From Alphaproteobacteria bacterium (GTDB lineage: Bacteria > Pseudomonadota > Alphaproteobacteria > Caulobacterales > Maricaulaceae), in assembly GCA_021776705.1 (NCBI GenBank), contig JAJFFL010000155.1:1-37603 (forward strand): a stretch of DNA of 37,603 nucleotides, written 5' to 3'. This document shows, piece by piece, positions 7,993 to 17,671 of the stretch. Position numbers and translations under genes: made by a program. The first letter of the stretch is position 1; each line of letters begins with the position of its first letter. The notes beneath the pieces are model-generated. The model saw only the letters and a list, made by a program, of their open reading frames with translations. It had not been told where the DNA came from and did not search any database.

Positions 7993-10417
7993 ATCACAAG
8001 CCAGACGCCAACTTCGCGGAAACATCTACCTCGCCCGCGTCACGCGCGTAGAACCGTCGTTGCAGGCCGCGTTCGTTGAATACGGCGGCAACCGTCACGG
8101 ATTCCTGTCATTCAACGAAATCCACCCGGATTACTATCAGATCCCGTATGAGGACCGCCAAAAACTGCTGGCGGAAGCGCAGCGGGAAGCCGAAAAAGCC
8201 GTCAAAGAGGACGACGACGCCGGCGATGTCGCCGCCGAAGCCGCCGATAGCTCGGACGACGAGGCGCCCGCCGACGCGCCGGCCGAGCCGATCGACGACG
8301 AAGAAGACGCCGTCGTCGCCCGCGCGCGCCGCGCCTTCCAGCGCCGCTACAAGATTCAAGAAGTCATCAAGCGGCGTCAGATCCTGTTGGTGCAGGTCGT
8401 CAAGGAAGAACGCGGCAACAAGGGCGCGGCGCTGACGACGTTCCTGTCGCTCGCCGGCCGCTACTGCGTGTTGATGCCGAACACCGCCCGCGGCGGCGGC
8501 ATTTCGCGCAAAATCACCAGCGCCACCGACCGCAAGCGTTTGAAGAAGATCGCCGGCGAGCTCGAAGTGCCGGACGGCATGGGCCTGATCGTGCGCACCG
8601 CCGGCGCCAAACGCACCAAAAGCGAGCTCAAGCGCGACTACGAATACCTCCTGCGGCTGTGGGAGACGATCCGCGAGGACACCCTGAAGTCGGTCGCGCC
8701 GTGCCGGATCTACGAAGAAAGCAATCTCGTCAAACGCGCCGTGCGCGACATGTACGACAAGGACATCGACGAGATTTTGATTGAGGGCGAGTCGGCGTAC
8801 CGCGAGGCGAAGGACTTCATGCGGATGCTGATGCCGAGCCACGCCAAAAAAGTGCAACACTACAAGGACGCCACGCCGGTGTTCATCAAACAACGCGTCG
8901 AAGATCAACTTGAGCAGATATACGAGCCGATCGTTCAACTGAAATCGGGCGGCTACATCGTCATCAATCAAACCGAAGCGTTGGTCGCCATCGACGTGAA
9001 CTCGGGACGTTCCACCCGCGAACGCAACATCGAAGCCACCGCCTTGAAGACCAATCTTGAGGCCGCCGAAGAGGCGTGCCGGCAAATGCGGTTGCGCGAT
9101 CTCGCCGGCCTGATCGTCATCGACTTCATCGACATGGAGGAGTCGAAAAACAACCGCTCGGTCGAAAAGAAGATGCGGGACAGCCTCAAGCGCGACCGCG
9201 CTCGCGTGCAGACCAGCAAGATCTCGATGTTCGGTCTGATGGAGATGTCGCGCCAACGGCGGCGGGCCAGCATCATTGAGGGTTCGACGGAAATTTGCCG
9301 CACCTGTGACGGCCGCGGCCTCGTCCGCTCCGTCGAGTCCAGCGCGCTGCATCTGCTTCGACGGGTGGAGAAAGAAGGCCTGCGCGGCGCCGTGGCGTCG
9401 ATGCGGGTGCGCGTGGCCCCCAAGGTCGCTCTTTATGTCCTCAACGAAAAACGCGAACACCTGAACGCCATCGAGGAACGGTGTCGAATGCGGGTGCTCG
9501 TCGAGGCCGACGACACCTTGGTGCCGCCGACGTACGAGATCGATCACGTCGAGACCCGCAGCGGCGACGACGCCGAACTCGAACCGGCGCCGGCGCCGGC
9601 CGTGGCGCGCGAGCGAGAGCGTGAGCCTGAGCCTGACGCGAAATCCGACGAAGACGGCGGCGAAGGCGACGGCAAGAAACGCCGTCGGCGCCGGCGGCGG
9701 CGTTCGCGCGGCGAGCGGACGGACGAGGCTCGGACCGACGTCTCGGACGACGACGACGACGCCGCGCCCGAAGTCGAAGCCGAGCCGGACGCCGGCGACG
9801 CCCGCGAACCGGCCTCGGCCGTCGACGGCGACGACGAAGAAGAACGTCCGAAGCGCCGCCGCCGTCGCGGGCGCCGCGGCGGCCGCGGCCGCCGCCGCGA
9901 GGCGACGACCGGCGAGACGGCGAACGGCGAGACGGCGAACGGCGAGACGGACGAACCGGACGCAATGCGGGTCGTCGACCCGGAATCCGCTGACCCGTTC
10001 GTGGCCGAAGTCCCGGTGGAACCCGCGCCGGCGCCCTCGGAAACCGAAGCGACGTCCGACGATGTCGAGATCGACAAACCTGAAAAACCGAAGCGGACCC
10101 GACGCCGGAGAAAGCCCGCCGCGACCGCCGCCGAGGCCCCTCTCTCGCCAGCGGACGTCGAAACCGCGGACTCAGGGGACGCGGTTGAAAAACCCAAGCC
10201 GCGTCGCAAAACCGCTGCAAAAACGACGGAATCGACGCCCAGCGTCGTGGACACCGAAGCGGAGGCCGAACCGGCTGACGCGCCGGGCGAAGTCGCGGTG
10301 GCGGAAGTCGCCGCCGAGGCCGGGCCGGACTCCGTCGCGACCGCGGCGGAGGATCCGGAAGCCGAGGAGCGGCGCAAGCGTTGGCAGGACCGGCTTAAGA
10401 CCTGGCTCAACAACTAG
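7901..10417 (+). CDS. rne: Ribonuclease E
   Basis: RNase E is the endonuclease that begins mRNA decay and processes rRNA and tRNA; it scaffolds the degradosome. From the ATG at 7901 (GGAG nine bases upstream) the protein has 838 residues starting MSRKMLIDAGHPEETRVVVV. An S1 domain (roughly 36-190) is interrupted by an acidic insert rich in D/E/A, as in other alphaproteobacteria. The catalytic aspartates are D365 (VAIDVNSG) and D408 (VIDFIDM), 43 residues apart as in E. coli (303/346). The zinc-link CRTC is at 466-469. From about residue 550 the tail is disordered, alternating acidic stretches with Arg-rich blocks ([11 protein letters not shown]) that probably bind RNA, and ends WQDRLKTWLNN. 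A TTG in frame at 7805 would give an atypical extension and is rejected. Confidence 0.97.
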   Translation: MSRKMLIDAGHPEETRVVVVDSQKVEEFDFESQARRQLRGNIYLARVTRVEPSLQAAFVEYGGNRHGFLSFNEIHPDYYQIPYEDRQKLLAEAQREAEKAVKEDDDAGDVAAEAADSSDDEAPADAPAEPIDDEEDAVVARARRAFQRRYKIQEVIKRRQILLVQVVKEERGNKGAALTTFLSLAGRYCVLMPNTARGGGISRKITSATDRKRLKKIAGELEVPDGMGLIVRTAGAKRTKSELKRDYEYLLRLWETIREDTLKSVAPCRIYEESNLVKRAVRDMYDKDIDEILIEGESAYREAKDFMRMLMPSHAKKVQHYKDATPVFIKQRVEDQLEQIYEPIVQLKSGGYIVINQTEALVAIDVNSGRSTRERNIEATALKTNLEAAEEACRQMRLRDLAGLIVIDFIDMEESKNNRSVEKKMRDSLKRDRARVQTSKISMFGLMEMSRQRRRASIIEGSTEICRTCDGRGLVRSVESSALHLLRRVEKEGLRGAVASMRVRVAPKVALYVLNEKREHLNAIEERCRMRVLVEADDTLVPPTYEIDHVETRSGDDAELEPAPAPAVAREREREPEPDAKSDEDGGEGDGKKRRRRRRRRSRGERTDEARTDVSDDDDDAAPEVEAEPDAGDAREPASAVDGDDEEERPKRRRRRGRRGGRGRRREATTGETANGETANGETDEPDAMRVVDPESADPFVAEVPVEPAPAPSETEATSDDVEIDKPEKPKRTRRRRKPAATAAEAPLSPADVETADSGDAVEKPKPRRKTAAKTTESTPSVVDTEAEAEPADAPGEVAVAEVAAEAGPDSVATAAEDPEAEERRKRWQDRLKTWLNN
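9911..9952 (+). repeat. Short tandem repeat in the rne tail, 15-bp unit
   Basis: The unit ggcgagacggcgaac occurs twice in full (9911-9925, 9926-9940) and once in part, coding GETAN-GETAN-GET in the disordered tail. Such in-frame repeats change tail length without shifting frame. Confidence 0.8.
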
Positions 10418-10496
10418 CGGCGCCGTGTGTTTGCCTTCTGCCGGAGGGAGCGTAGGCTTCTTCCGGCGGGGGACGAAGTCGGGCAAGGGAGCTCCG

Positions 10497-11858
10497 ATGT
10501 CGATTCAGCGCGCGATCACCGCGGCCGTCGCCGGCCTCGCGTCCGCGGCCGTCATGGCCGCTGCGGCGAACGCCCAATCGCAGATCCGCGACGAAGAAAT
10601 CGAATCGATGGTGCGGGAGTTCGCCGAGCCGATCATCGAGTCGGCCGGCCTGCGTCCGGAAGACGTGCGCACCTACCTGATCGGCGATCCGTCGATGAAC
10701 GCCTTCGTCACCGGCGGGCAGAACATTTTTCTGCACACCGGCATCATCGTCGCGTCCGAGCGGCCGATCGAGCTCAAGGGCGTCATCGCCCACGAAACCG
10801 GCCACATCAAAGGCGCGCACCTGGCGCGCCAAGGCGAAGGCCAGCGGGCCGCGACGCTGCCGATGATCGTGTCCATGGCGGCCGGAATCGCCGCGGTCGC
10901 CGCCGGCGAAGGTGCGGCCGGGGCCGCGATCCTGGGCAGCAGCCAACAATTCGCGATGCTGGAGTACTTCCAGTACACCCAGGGTCAGGAATCCGCGGCC
11001 GACCAAGCCGCCGTGACGTTTCTTGAACGCACCGGCCAATCCGGGGTTGGCCTGATTTCATTCTTCGACCGCTTCCGGGCGCAGGAGATTTTCTCTGAAT
11101 CGCGGCGCTTCCCCTATTTCCGGAGCCATCCGCTGTCCTCGAACCGAGTTGAGGCGCTGCGCTCGCGCGTCGCCGATCAGCCGCACGCCGACGCGGTCGA
11201 TCCGCCCGATCAGATCAAGTTGCTGGAGCGCGCCCAAGCGAAGATTCACGGCTTCTTGGACCCGGCCCAGAGCACATTTTACCGCTATCCGGAATCCGAC
11301 ACGTCGACCAACGCCGTCTACGCGCGTTCAATCGCTTTCCATAAGGTCGGCATGCTCGACAAGTCGATCAGCCTGATCGACGAACTGATCGACCGCGAAC
11401 CCGAGAATCCTTATTTCTGGGAGCTCAAAGGCCAAGTCTTCTATGAAAACGGCCGCGCCAATCTCGCCGCCGATCCGTACCGGCGCGCCATCGAACTGAG
11501 GCCGGATTCGGCGCTCTTTCACACCGGCTTGGCGCAAGCCCTGGTCGAAACCGACGACGACGCGACTCTCGACGAGGCGATGGCGAATGTCACTTTGGCG
11601 CTGCGCGCCGAGCCCAACAACGGTCTCGCCTGGTACGTGCGCTCCGTGATCCATGAGCGCCGGGGCGAAACCGCGATGGCTCAGCTGTCGATCGCCGAGC
11701 AAAGCTACGCCGTCGGCAATCTCCGCCGGGCCGCGATGTTCGCCCAACGGGCGCAGACGGACCTGGAAAAGGGCACGCCGCAATGGTATCGCGCCGCCGA
11801 TATCGTGATGGCGGCGGCCAATGTGATGGACCCCGAGGACGGGCGCCGGCGGCGTTGA
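10497..11858 (+). CDS. Exported M48 metalloprotease with TPR domain (BepA/YfgC-like)
   Basis: The protein has 453 residues from the ATG at 10497, which has AAGGGAG at the right distance. A Sec signal peptide (ending near ANAQ) is followed by an M48 peptidase domain with HETGH at residues 99-103 and the third zinc ligand Glu165 in QESAADQ. The C-terminal part (about 265-430) is built of TPR-like helical hairpins (for example FHTGLAQALVET). BepA-type enzymes reside in the periplasm, where they help assemble or degrade outer-membrane proteins such as LptD and BamA. Here that role is inferred from the family. It follows rne by 79 bases and precedes a DsbA-family gene, making a small envelope quality-control group. 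Confidence 0.92.
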   Translation: MSIQRAITAAVAGLASAAVMAAAANAQSQIRDEEIESMVREFAEPIIESAGLRPEDVRTYLIGDPSMNAFVTGGQNIFLHTGIIVASERPIELKGVIAHETGHIKGAHLARQGEGQRAATLPMIVSMAAGIAAVAAGEGAAGAAILGSSQQFAMLEYFQYTQGQESAADQAAVTFLERTGQSGVGLISFFDRFRAQEIFSESRRFPYFRSHPLSSNRVEALRSRVADQPHADAVDPPDQIKLLERAQAKIHGFLDPAQSTFYRYPESDTSTNAVYARSIAFHKVGMLDKSISLIDELIDREPENPYFWELKGQVFYENGRANLAADPYRRAIELRPDSALFHTGLAQALVETDDDATLDEAMANVTLALRAEPNNGLAWYVRSVIHERRGETAMAQLSIAEQSYAVGNLRRAAMFAQRAQTDLEKGTPQWYRAADIVMAAANVMDPEDGRRRR

Positions 11859-11941
11859 CCTTGCATCACATGCGGTTCAACCCGCTTCGTTTTCTCAAAA
11901 AGACGGGTTAAGCCCCTCTTGTTCGCCACCGGGAGTCCGAC

Positions 11942-12728
11942 ATGCGCGCCCTTTTCTTCGCCCTCGCCGGGCTCCTGACGTTGGCTGGCCCGTCGGCCGC
12001 CCAGGACCTTTCCGACGCCGAAAAGGCCGAGATTCGCGACGTCATCCGGGACTTCCTGATGGAGCACCCGGAAGTGATCGAAGACGCAATCCTGGAGCTC
12101 CAGCGTCGCAACAAGGAAGCCGAAGTCGCGGCGTCGCGTGAAGCCATCGCCGCAGCGGAGGAGCAGCTGCTTCGGGATCCGCGCGATTTCTCCGTCGGCC
12201 CTGACGACGCCCCGGTCCAGATCGTCGAGTTTTACGACTACAACTGCAGCTATTGCCGGCGCGCCGCGCCATGGATGAAAAAGCTGATCGAAGAGCGCGG
12301 CGACAAGGTGCGGGTCGTGTTTAAGGAAACCCCGATCTTCGCCTACGACAAAGCCGGTTCCGACGTCGGCGCCCGCGCCGCGCTGGCCGCCAAGGACGAG
12401 GGCAAGTATCTCGACCTGCATTTCGCCTTGATGAACGCCGAGGGCGTCGTCACGCCCGAGGACGTCGAGCGGGTCTCGAAGGAAGTCGGATTGGATTGGC
12501 GGACGCTGTCCAAGCGCATGCAGGATGAAAAGCTGTCACGCCTGATGGTCGAAAACCTCGATCTGGCGCACTCCGTCGGCATGACCGGCACGCCGACCTT
12601 CATCATCAACGGCGAAATCGTCATCGGGGCCGACATTTTTGCGTTGGAACAGCTGATCGACCAGGCGCTGGCCGACAGAGCCGCCGCCGACGCCGGGGAC
12701 GCCGCCGCGCCGGACGCCGCCGCCGACC

Positions 12729-12736
<8 letters not shown>
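11942..12736 (+). CDS. Exported DsbA-family thiol:disulfide oxidoreductase
   Basis: The 264-residue product has a signal peptide ([20 protein letters not shown]) and a charged helical N-terminal extension (about 22-75). The DsbA-like thioredoxin domain follows, with active-site CSYC at residues 102-105 and the cis-proline loop [12 protein letters not shown]. It resembles the Com1/ScsC-like branch, where the N-terminal helix often mediates oligomerisation. It could be an oxidase or an isomerase; sequence alone does not decide. Its stop overlaps the end of convergent thiG by eight bases. The exported cysteine-capped pentapeptide proteins at 22-26 kb are possible clients, though this is speculation. 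Confidence 0.92.
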
Positions 12737-13532
<796 letters not shown>

Positions 13533-13533
13533 G

Positions 13534-13734
13534 TCAGCCTCCTCCAACGAATTGCACGATCTCCAGTTGATCGGCCTCGCGGAGCGCCGTGGCGTCGTAG
13601 TCCGACCGGGGCACGATTTCGCGGTTGCGTTCCACCGCCACATTCGAGGCGTCGACGCCGATTGACGCCAGAAACGCGGTGAGCGTCAATCCGGCGGCCA
13701 CGTCGCGCGTTTCGCCGTTAACCGTAACCCGCAT
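13534..13734 (-). CDS. thiS: Sulfur carrier protein ThiS
   Basis: The 66-residue ubiquitin-fold protein begins [13 protein letters not shown], contains [13 protein letters not shown] and ends EIVQFVGGG. The terminal Gly-Gly is the residue pair adenylated and thiocarboxylated before sulfur transfer to thiazole. The ATG at 13734 has GCGAGG upstream. It is coupled to thiG. The 101 bases separating it from divergent aroQ show no thi-box, so a TPP riboswitch does not control this unit locally. Confidence 0.94.
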   Translation of the reverse strand: MRVTVNGETRDVAAGLTLTAFLASIGVDASNVAVERNREIVPRSDYDATALREADQLEIVQFVGGG

Positions 13735-13750
13735 GTTCTCATCCTCGCCT

Positions 13751-13765
13751 GTTCCATATAGGAAT
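13751..13765 (-). promoter_or_regulatory. AT-rich element in thiS/aroQ divergent spacer, possible thiS -10
   Basis: The only AT-rich patch in this spacer is ttccatataggaa (13752-13764), with TTCC/GGAA arms around atata. Read on the minus strand it offers TATATG about 20 bases before the thiS ATG. No clear -35 partner is visible, so this is a weak promoter or operator candidate. Confidence 0.22.
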
Positions 13766-13835
13766 TTCCGCCGGGGCGCGCTCTTGTGACCGATGCGCGC
13801 GCCGCCTACAACTGCGGCCACTCAAGCGGACCTGC

Positions 13836-14285
13836 ATGCCGAATCCAATCTTCATCCTCAATGGGCCGAACCTGAATCGGCTGGGCGTCCGCGAGCCGGA
13901 AATCTATGGCGCGGAGACGCTTGACGACATACGCGCGGCGTGCGCGGACAGAGCCATGGCGTTCGGCTTCAACATTGAATTTCGCCAAACCAACCACGAG
14001 GGCCAACTTGTCGACTGGGTTCAGGAGGCCGCCGACGCGGCCGCCGCCTTGGTGATCAACCCCGCCGCCTACGGGCACACGTCGGTGGCCCTGCACGACG
14101 CGTTGAAATTGGTGGACGCGCCGATCGTCGAGGTGCATCTGTCCAACCCCGCCGCTCGCGAATCGTTTCGCCGGCGCAACTATGTCACCCGCGTCGCCGA
14201 CGGAACGGTCAGCGGCTTCGGGGCGACGAGCTACGTGCTCGGCGTCGAAGCCGCGTGCCGCTTTGCGATGAAACGGAGCGATTGA
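13836..14285 (+). CDS. aroQ: 3-dehydroquinate dehydratase, type II
   Basis: The 149-residue enzyme catalyses the third step of the shikimate pathway, 3-dehydroquinate to 3-dehydroshikimate. It carries the type II signature [20 protein letters not shown] with the catalytic Tyr24, and [16 protein letters not shown] with the general-acid His81. Type II enzymes are dodecamers of flavodoxin-like subunits. Its TGA overlaps the accB ATG by one base (TGATG). Linkage of aroQ to accB-accC is common in proteobacteria. It is the first gene of the plus-strand unit aroQ-accB-accC-aat. Confidence 0.96.
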   Translation: MPNPIFILNGPNLNRLGVREPEIYGAETLDDIRAACADRAMAFGFNIEFRQTNHEGQLVDWVQEAADAAAALVINPAAYGHTSVALHDALKLVDAPIVEVHLSNPAARESFRRRNYVTRVADGTVSGFGATSYVLGVEAACRFAMKRSD

Positions 14286-14794
14286 TGGCGAAGTCCGCCC
14301 CGCCCGCCCGGAAGACCGCTTCACCGGTCGACGCGCATATCGTGCGCGAACTGGCGGAAATTCTGGCCGAAACCGGCCTCACGGAAATTGAAGTCGAAAA
14401 AGGCGAACTGCGTGTGCGGGTGGCCAAGGAACCGCCGCCGCAGACCATCGTCACCGGCGCCGGCATGACGACCGCTTCGGCGGCCGCGCCGCCGGCCGCC
14501 GCCTCCTCCGCCGCGCCGGAAACGCCCGGCCCGAACAGCGCCGCGGACATGAGCGCGCATCCCGGCGCCGTCGCGTCGCCGATGGTCGGCACCGCCTACA
14601 TGTCGCCCGAGCCCGGCGCCGCGGTGTTCATCGAACGCGGGCAGGCGGTGAAGGAAGGCGACACATTGCTGCTCATAGAGGCGATGAAGACCTTCAACCC
14701 AATCCCGGCGCCGCGCTCCGGAAAAGTGCTCGAAATCTTCGTCGACGACGGACAACCGGTGGAGTTCGGCGAAGCGCTCGTGATCATCGGCTGA
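14285..14794 (+). CDS. accB: Biotin carboxyl carrier protein of acetyl-CoA carboxylase
   Basis: The 169-residue BCCP has an N-terminal region resembling other BCCPs ([20 protein letters not shown]), an Ala/Pro-rich flexible linker (about 60-95) and a biotinyl domain. The biotinylated lysine is K135 in [10 protein letters not shown]. It shuttles carboxybiotin between AccC and the AccAD transferase for fatty-acid synthesis. The ATG at 14285 is chosen because the family sequence begins there and it overlaps the aroQ stop; the frame upstream is antisense-free but belongs to aroQ. It is ten bases ahead of accC. Confidence 0.96.
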   Translation: MAKSAPPARKTASPVDAHIVRELAEILAETGLTEIEVEKGELRVRVAKEPPPQTIVTGAGMTTASAAAPPAAASSAAPETPGPNSAADMSAHPGAVASPMVGTAYMSPEPGAAVFIERGQAVKEGDTLLLIEAMKTFNPIPAPRSGKVLEIFVDDGQPVEFGEALVIIG

Positions 14795-14804
14795 GGCGTG
14801 GCGC

Positions 14805-16145
14805 GTGTTCGATAAAATCCTCATCGCGAACCGAGGCGAGATCGCCCTGCGGGTGCTGCGCGCCTGCCGCGAGATGGGCATCCAGACCGTGGCCGTCCAT
14901 TCAACCGCCGACGCAAAAGCCAAGCACGTGCGCCTCGCCGACGAGAGCGTCTGCATTGGACCGCCGGCGGCCAAGGACAGCTATCTCAACGTGCCCTCGA
15001 TCATCGCCGCCGCGGAAGTCACCGGCGCCCAGGCGATCCATCCCGGCTACGGCTTTCTGTCGGAAAACGCCCGCTTCGCCGAGATTGTCGAAGCGCACGG
15101 CCTGGTGTTCATCGGGCCGACGCCGGATCACATTCGGATGATGGGCGACAAGATCACCGCCAAGCAGGCGGTCAAGGAAGCCGGCATTCCGGTCGTGCCC
15201 GGCTCCGACGGCGGCGTCGACAACGACGCCGACGCAGTCCGCATCGCCGCCGGCATCGGCTATCCCGTGTTGATCAAGGCGGCGGCCGGCGGCGGCGGCC
15301 GCGGCATGAAAGTGGCGCGATCCGAAAGCGGCTTGAAGGAAGCGTTGTCGACGGCGCGTTCGGAAGCGAAGGCCGCGTTCGGCGACGACGCGGTCTACAT
15401 CGAAAAATACCTCTCCCAGCCGCGCCACATCGAAATTCAAGTGGTCGCAGACACCCAAGGACACGTCGTGCACCTCGGCGAGCGCGACTGCTCGCTGCAG
15501 CGCCGTCACCAAAAGGTGCTGGAAGAAGCGCCCTCGCCCGCGCTCAACGACGAGCAGAGGGCGGAGATCGGCGACATCGTCGTCAAGGCGATTCAGCGGA
15601 TCGGCTACCGCGGCGTCGGCACCATCGAGTTCCTGTACGAAAACGGCGAGTTCTTCTTTATCGAGATGAACACGCGTCTGCAGGTTGAACACCCGGTCAC
15701 CGAAGCAATCACCGGCATCGACTTGGTGCGGGAACAAATTCGCATCGCCGACGGCGCGCCCTTGTCGTTCACCCAGGACGAGATCCAGTTCAATGGTTGG
15801 GCGATCGAGTGCCGGATCAACGCCGAGCATCCGCGCACGTTCGCGCCGTCGCCTGGAACGATCACCGAATTTCACGCCCCGGGCGGTCTCGGCGTGCGGT
15901 TGGATTCCGCGATCTACACCGGCTACGCGATCCCGCCCTACTACGACAGCTTGATCGGCAAGCTCATCGTCCACGGTCGGTCGCGGCCTGAGGCCTTGAT
16001 GCGCCTGAGGCGGTCGCTGGACGAAATGGTGATTTCCGGCATTCAAACCACCATCCCTTTGTTTCATGATCTCTTGAACGAGCCGGAATTTCAGAACGGC
16101 GATTACGACATTCACTGGCTGGAGCGCTGGCTCGCCAAACAGTGA
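14805..16145 (+). CDS. accC: Acetyl-CoA carboxylase, biotin carboxylase subunit
   Basis: The 446-residue ATP-grasp enzyme carboxylates biotin on AccB using bicarbonate and ATP. It begins [20 protein letters not shown], has the glycine-rich ATP loop [19 protein letters not shown] near the nucleotide site and the catalytic [13 protein letters not shown]. Length and motif order are those of a free-standing biotin carboxylase. Translation starts at GTG 14805, shortly after accB and preceded by GAGG in the accB stop region. Stoichiometric expression with accB is expected from the tight spacing. Confidence 0.97.
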   Translation: MFDKILIANRGEIALRVLRACREMGIQTVAVHSTADAKAKHVRLADESVCIGPPAAKDSYLNVPSIIAAAEVTGAQAIHPGYGFLSENARFAEIVEAHGLVFIGPTPDHIRMMGDKITAKQAVKEAGIPVVPGSDGGVDNDADAVRIAAGIGYPVLIKAAAGGGGRGMKVARSESGLKEALSTARSEAKAAFGDDAVYIEKYLSQPRHIEIQVVADTQGHVVHLGERDCSLQRRHQKVLEEAPSPALNDEQRAEIGDIVVKAIQRIGYRGVGTIEFLYENGEFFFIEMNTRLQVEHPVTEAITGIDLVREQIRIADGAPLSFTQDEIQFNGWAIECRINAEHPRTFAPSPGTITEFHAPGGLGVRLDSAIYTGYAIPPYYDSLIGKLIVHGRSRPEALMRLRRSLDEMVISGIQTTIPLFHDLLNEPEFQNGDYDIHWLERWLAKQ

Positions 16146-16151
16146 CGCCCC

Positions 16152-16166
16152 AGGGAGGCCGGCATT
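16152..16166 (+). promoter_or_regulatory. Strong ribosome binding site preceding a candidate AUU start of aat
   Basis: AGGGAGG (16152-16158), a five-base spacer and ATT (16164-16166) lie in the frame of aat. No ATG, GTG or TTG occurs between the accC stop (16143-16145, same frame) and TTG 16191. The residues encoded from 16173 ([13 protein letters not shown]) match the conserved Aat N terminus, so initiation must be upstream of 16191. Confidence 0.55.
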
Positions 16167-16850
16167 CAGGGCTTCGGACCGGACCAGCTTTTGGCTTGTT
16201 ACGCGCGCGGCGTCTTTCCGATGGCGGATTCGCGCGACGACCCGCGGATTTTTCTGCTCAACCCGGACCTGCGCGGCGTCCTGCCGCTTGATTCCTTCCA
16301 TGTTCCCCGGCGCCTTCGTCGCACCATCCGACAGGATGCGTTCGAGATCCGCGTCGACACCGCCTTCGTCGATGTCGTTCGCGCCTGCGCCGAACCGGGG
16401 CCGGACCGCGAAGACACATGGATCAACGAACGGATCGCGGACCTGTACGTGACGCTTCATGCGCGCGGGGACGCCCATTCGATTGAAGCCTGGCGCGGCG
16501 AACGGCTGGTCGGCGGGCTCTACGGCGTCGCGCTCGGCGGCGCGTTCTTCGGCGAGAGCATGTACGCGCACGAGCGCGACGCGTCGAAAGTCGCCCTCGC
16601 CCACCTCGTGGCGCGTTTGATCGTCGGCGGTTTTTTGCTGTTGGACACGCAGTTCATCACCGACCACTTGCGACAATTCGGTGCGACCGAGATCTCACGC
16701 GACCAGTACCAGGCGATGCTCGCGTCCGCGCGCACGACCGAAGCCGATTTTTATTCGCTCGACTCTGTCGCCGGGGCCGCCGGCGCGTCCGGGTCGGTCT
16801 CAGGAACCGCTGTCTCCGAGATCCTGCAGTTCAGAGCCCAAACATCGTAG
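16164..16850 (+). CDS. aat: Leucyl/phenylalanyl-tRNA--protein transferase
   Basis: Aat attaches Leu or Phe from tRNA to N-terminal Arg or Lys of proteins, marking them for ClpS/ClpAP degradation. The product (about 228 residues) has the family core: [49 protein letters not shown] and [12 protein letters not shown]. The conserved N-terminal [13 protein letters not shown] is encoded before any standard start; ATT at 16164 behind AGGGAGG is the best candidate. The alternative TTG at 16191 would cut the protein inside the conserved helix. The last 33 codons or so, a Gly/Ala/Ser-rich tail, lie antisense to the 3' end of the DUF2155 gene. It follows accC by 18 bases in a probable four-gene operon. 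Confidence 0.93.
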   Translation: MQGFGPDQLLACYARGVFPMADSRDDPRIFLLNPDLRGVLPLDSFHVPRRLRRTIRQDAFEIRVDTAFVDVVRACAEPGPDREDTWINERIADLYVTLHARGDAHSIEAWRGERLVGGLYGVALGGAFFGESMYAHERDASKVALAHLVARLIVGGFLLLDTQFITDHLRQFGATEISRDQYQAMLASARTTEADFYSLDSVAGAAGASGSVSGTAVSEILQFRAQTS

Positions 16851-17209
16851 ACGCCGTGTTCGAGCGCGTTGAGCGCCGGACTCGACGCGAACATCCACCC
16901 CGAGAAAATGAGACGCGGCTCGCCCGCTCCGCCTTCGCCGTCGGTGGCGCGTTCAAACACCTCCATGCCGACGACCGTTTCAGGCGGCTCTTCGGGCGGG
17001 CGCTTGGAGCACTTGTGAACGCGTATGGTCAATGCGCCGAAAACCACGTCTTCGCCGACCGGCGCATCGAAATCGCGCGTTTCTGCGGTGATTTTGTCGA
17101 GGCCGCGCAACACGGCCGCCTCGCCGGGCAGCCACGTCGGCGAATCTTGGGCGCCGGCCGCGGTCATGCCGACGGCGGCGAAAGCCGCGCCGGCGATCAA
17201 GTTGCGCAT
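16751..17209 (-). CDS. Exported DUF2155 domain protein
   Basis: The 152-residue protein starts [21 protein letters not shown], a Sec signal peptide. The DUF2155 core follows: [19 protein letters not shown], a Cys in [16 protein letters not shown], and [18 protein letters not shown] then YDVWALNC. The two cysteines probably form a disulfide. Function is unknown; the family is typical of alphaproteobacteria and sits beside mlaD, NDUFA12 and aat. The acidic Pro/Ala tail overlaps the 3' end of aat by 100 bases on the opposite strand. ATG 17209 has an AGGA site and lies seven bases after the mlaD stop. Confidence 0.9.
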   Translation of the reverse strand: MRNLIAGAAFAAVGMTAAGAQDSPTWLPGEAAVLRGLDKITAETRDFDAPVGEDVVFGALTIRVHKCSKRPPEEPPETVVGMEVFERATDGEGGAGEPRLIFSGWMFASSPALNALEHGVYDVWALNCRISETAVPETDPDAPAAPATESSE

Positions 17210-17216
17210 CCGTTTC

Positions 17217-17669
17217 CTACTCCGAATCGTCGCGCCGGGTGACGAATTCCGCCAGCAAGCGCAGCACGTCGATCGCCCCTTGGCCGAACTCGATCTCTTG
17301 GCCGGCGACGAGGTAGTCTTCGTCCGCCCCCGGCTCGATGGCGAGATAGACGCCGCCCAACAGGCCTTCGTTGCGCAACCTGACGCTGGAATCGGACGGG
17401 ACTTTGACCACATCTGCGACCGTGAACGTCACGAACGCATTGAAGGACTCCGGATCTAGCTGAATCGCGCTCACCGAGCCGATCTTGACGCCCGACATGC
17501 GCACGTCGGCGCCAACGCCTAGGCCGTCCACTGAGGAGAATTGGGCCCTCAGCGGATAGCCTCCGGCGCCCGCCTTGCCCGCTGTGGTCAACGAATAGGC
17601 CAAAAACAAAGCGGCGACGGCGAGAACAGCGGCGCCGACCAAGGTTTCCGCGATTTGATCGCGCAGCAT
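17217..17669 (-). CDS. mlaD: MlaD-like MCE-domain lipid transport protein
   Basis: The 150-residue protein starts MLRDQIAETLVGAAVLAVAA, giving one N-terminal membrane anchor. A single MCE domain follows: YPLRAQFSSVDGLGVGADVR, MSGVKIGSV, and the tail LLAEFVTRR. MlaD hexamers in the inner membrane link the MlaFEB ABC transporter to periplasmic phospholipid carriage that keeps outer-membrane asymmetry. The ATG at 17669 has GGGAG seven bases upstream; a TTG at 17690 would add seven residues without a better site. The gene starts two bases after the NDUFA12-like stop and is followed by DUF2155. The ATPase and permease partners are not in the window. Confidence 0.9.
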   Translation of the reverse strand: MLRDQIAETLVGAAVLAVAALFLAYSLTTAGKAGAGGYPLRAQFSSVDGLGVGADVRMSGVKIGSVSAIQLDPESFNAFVTFTVADVVKVPSDSSVRLRNEGLLGGVYLAIEPGADEDYLVAGQEIEFGQGAIDVLRLLAEFVTRRDDSE

Positions 17670-17671
17670 GT

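Noticed and set aside
8108-9547. 479-codon minus-strand frame opposite rne, and similar long frames opposite accC and nrdJ
   Set aside because: All mirror conserved genes, lack ribosome sites and recognisable domains; typical of GC-rich DNA.
13735-13835. TPP riboswitch upstream of thiS
   Set aside because: The spacer is only 101 bases and shows none of the conserved thi-box elements.
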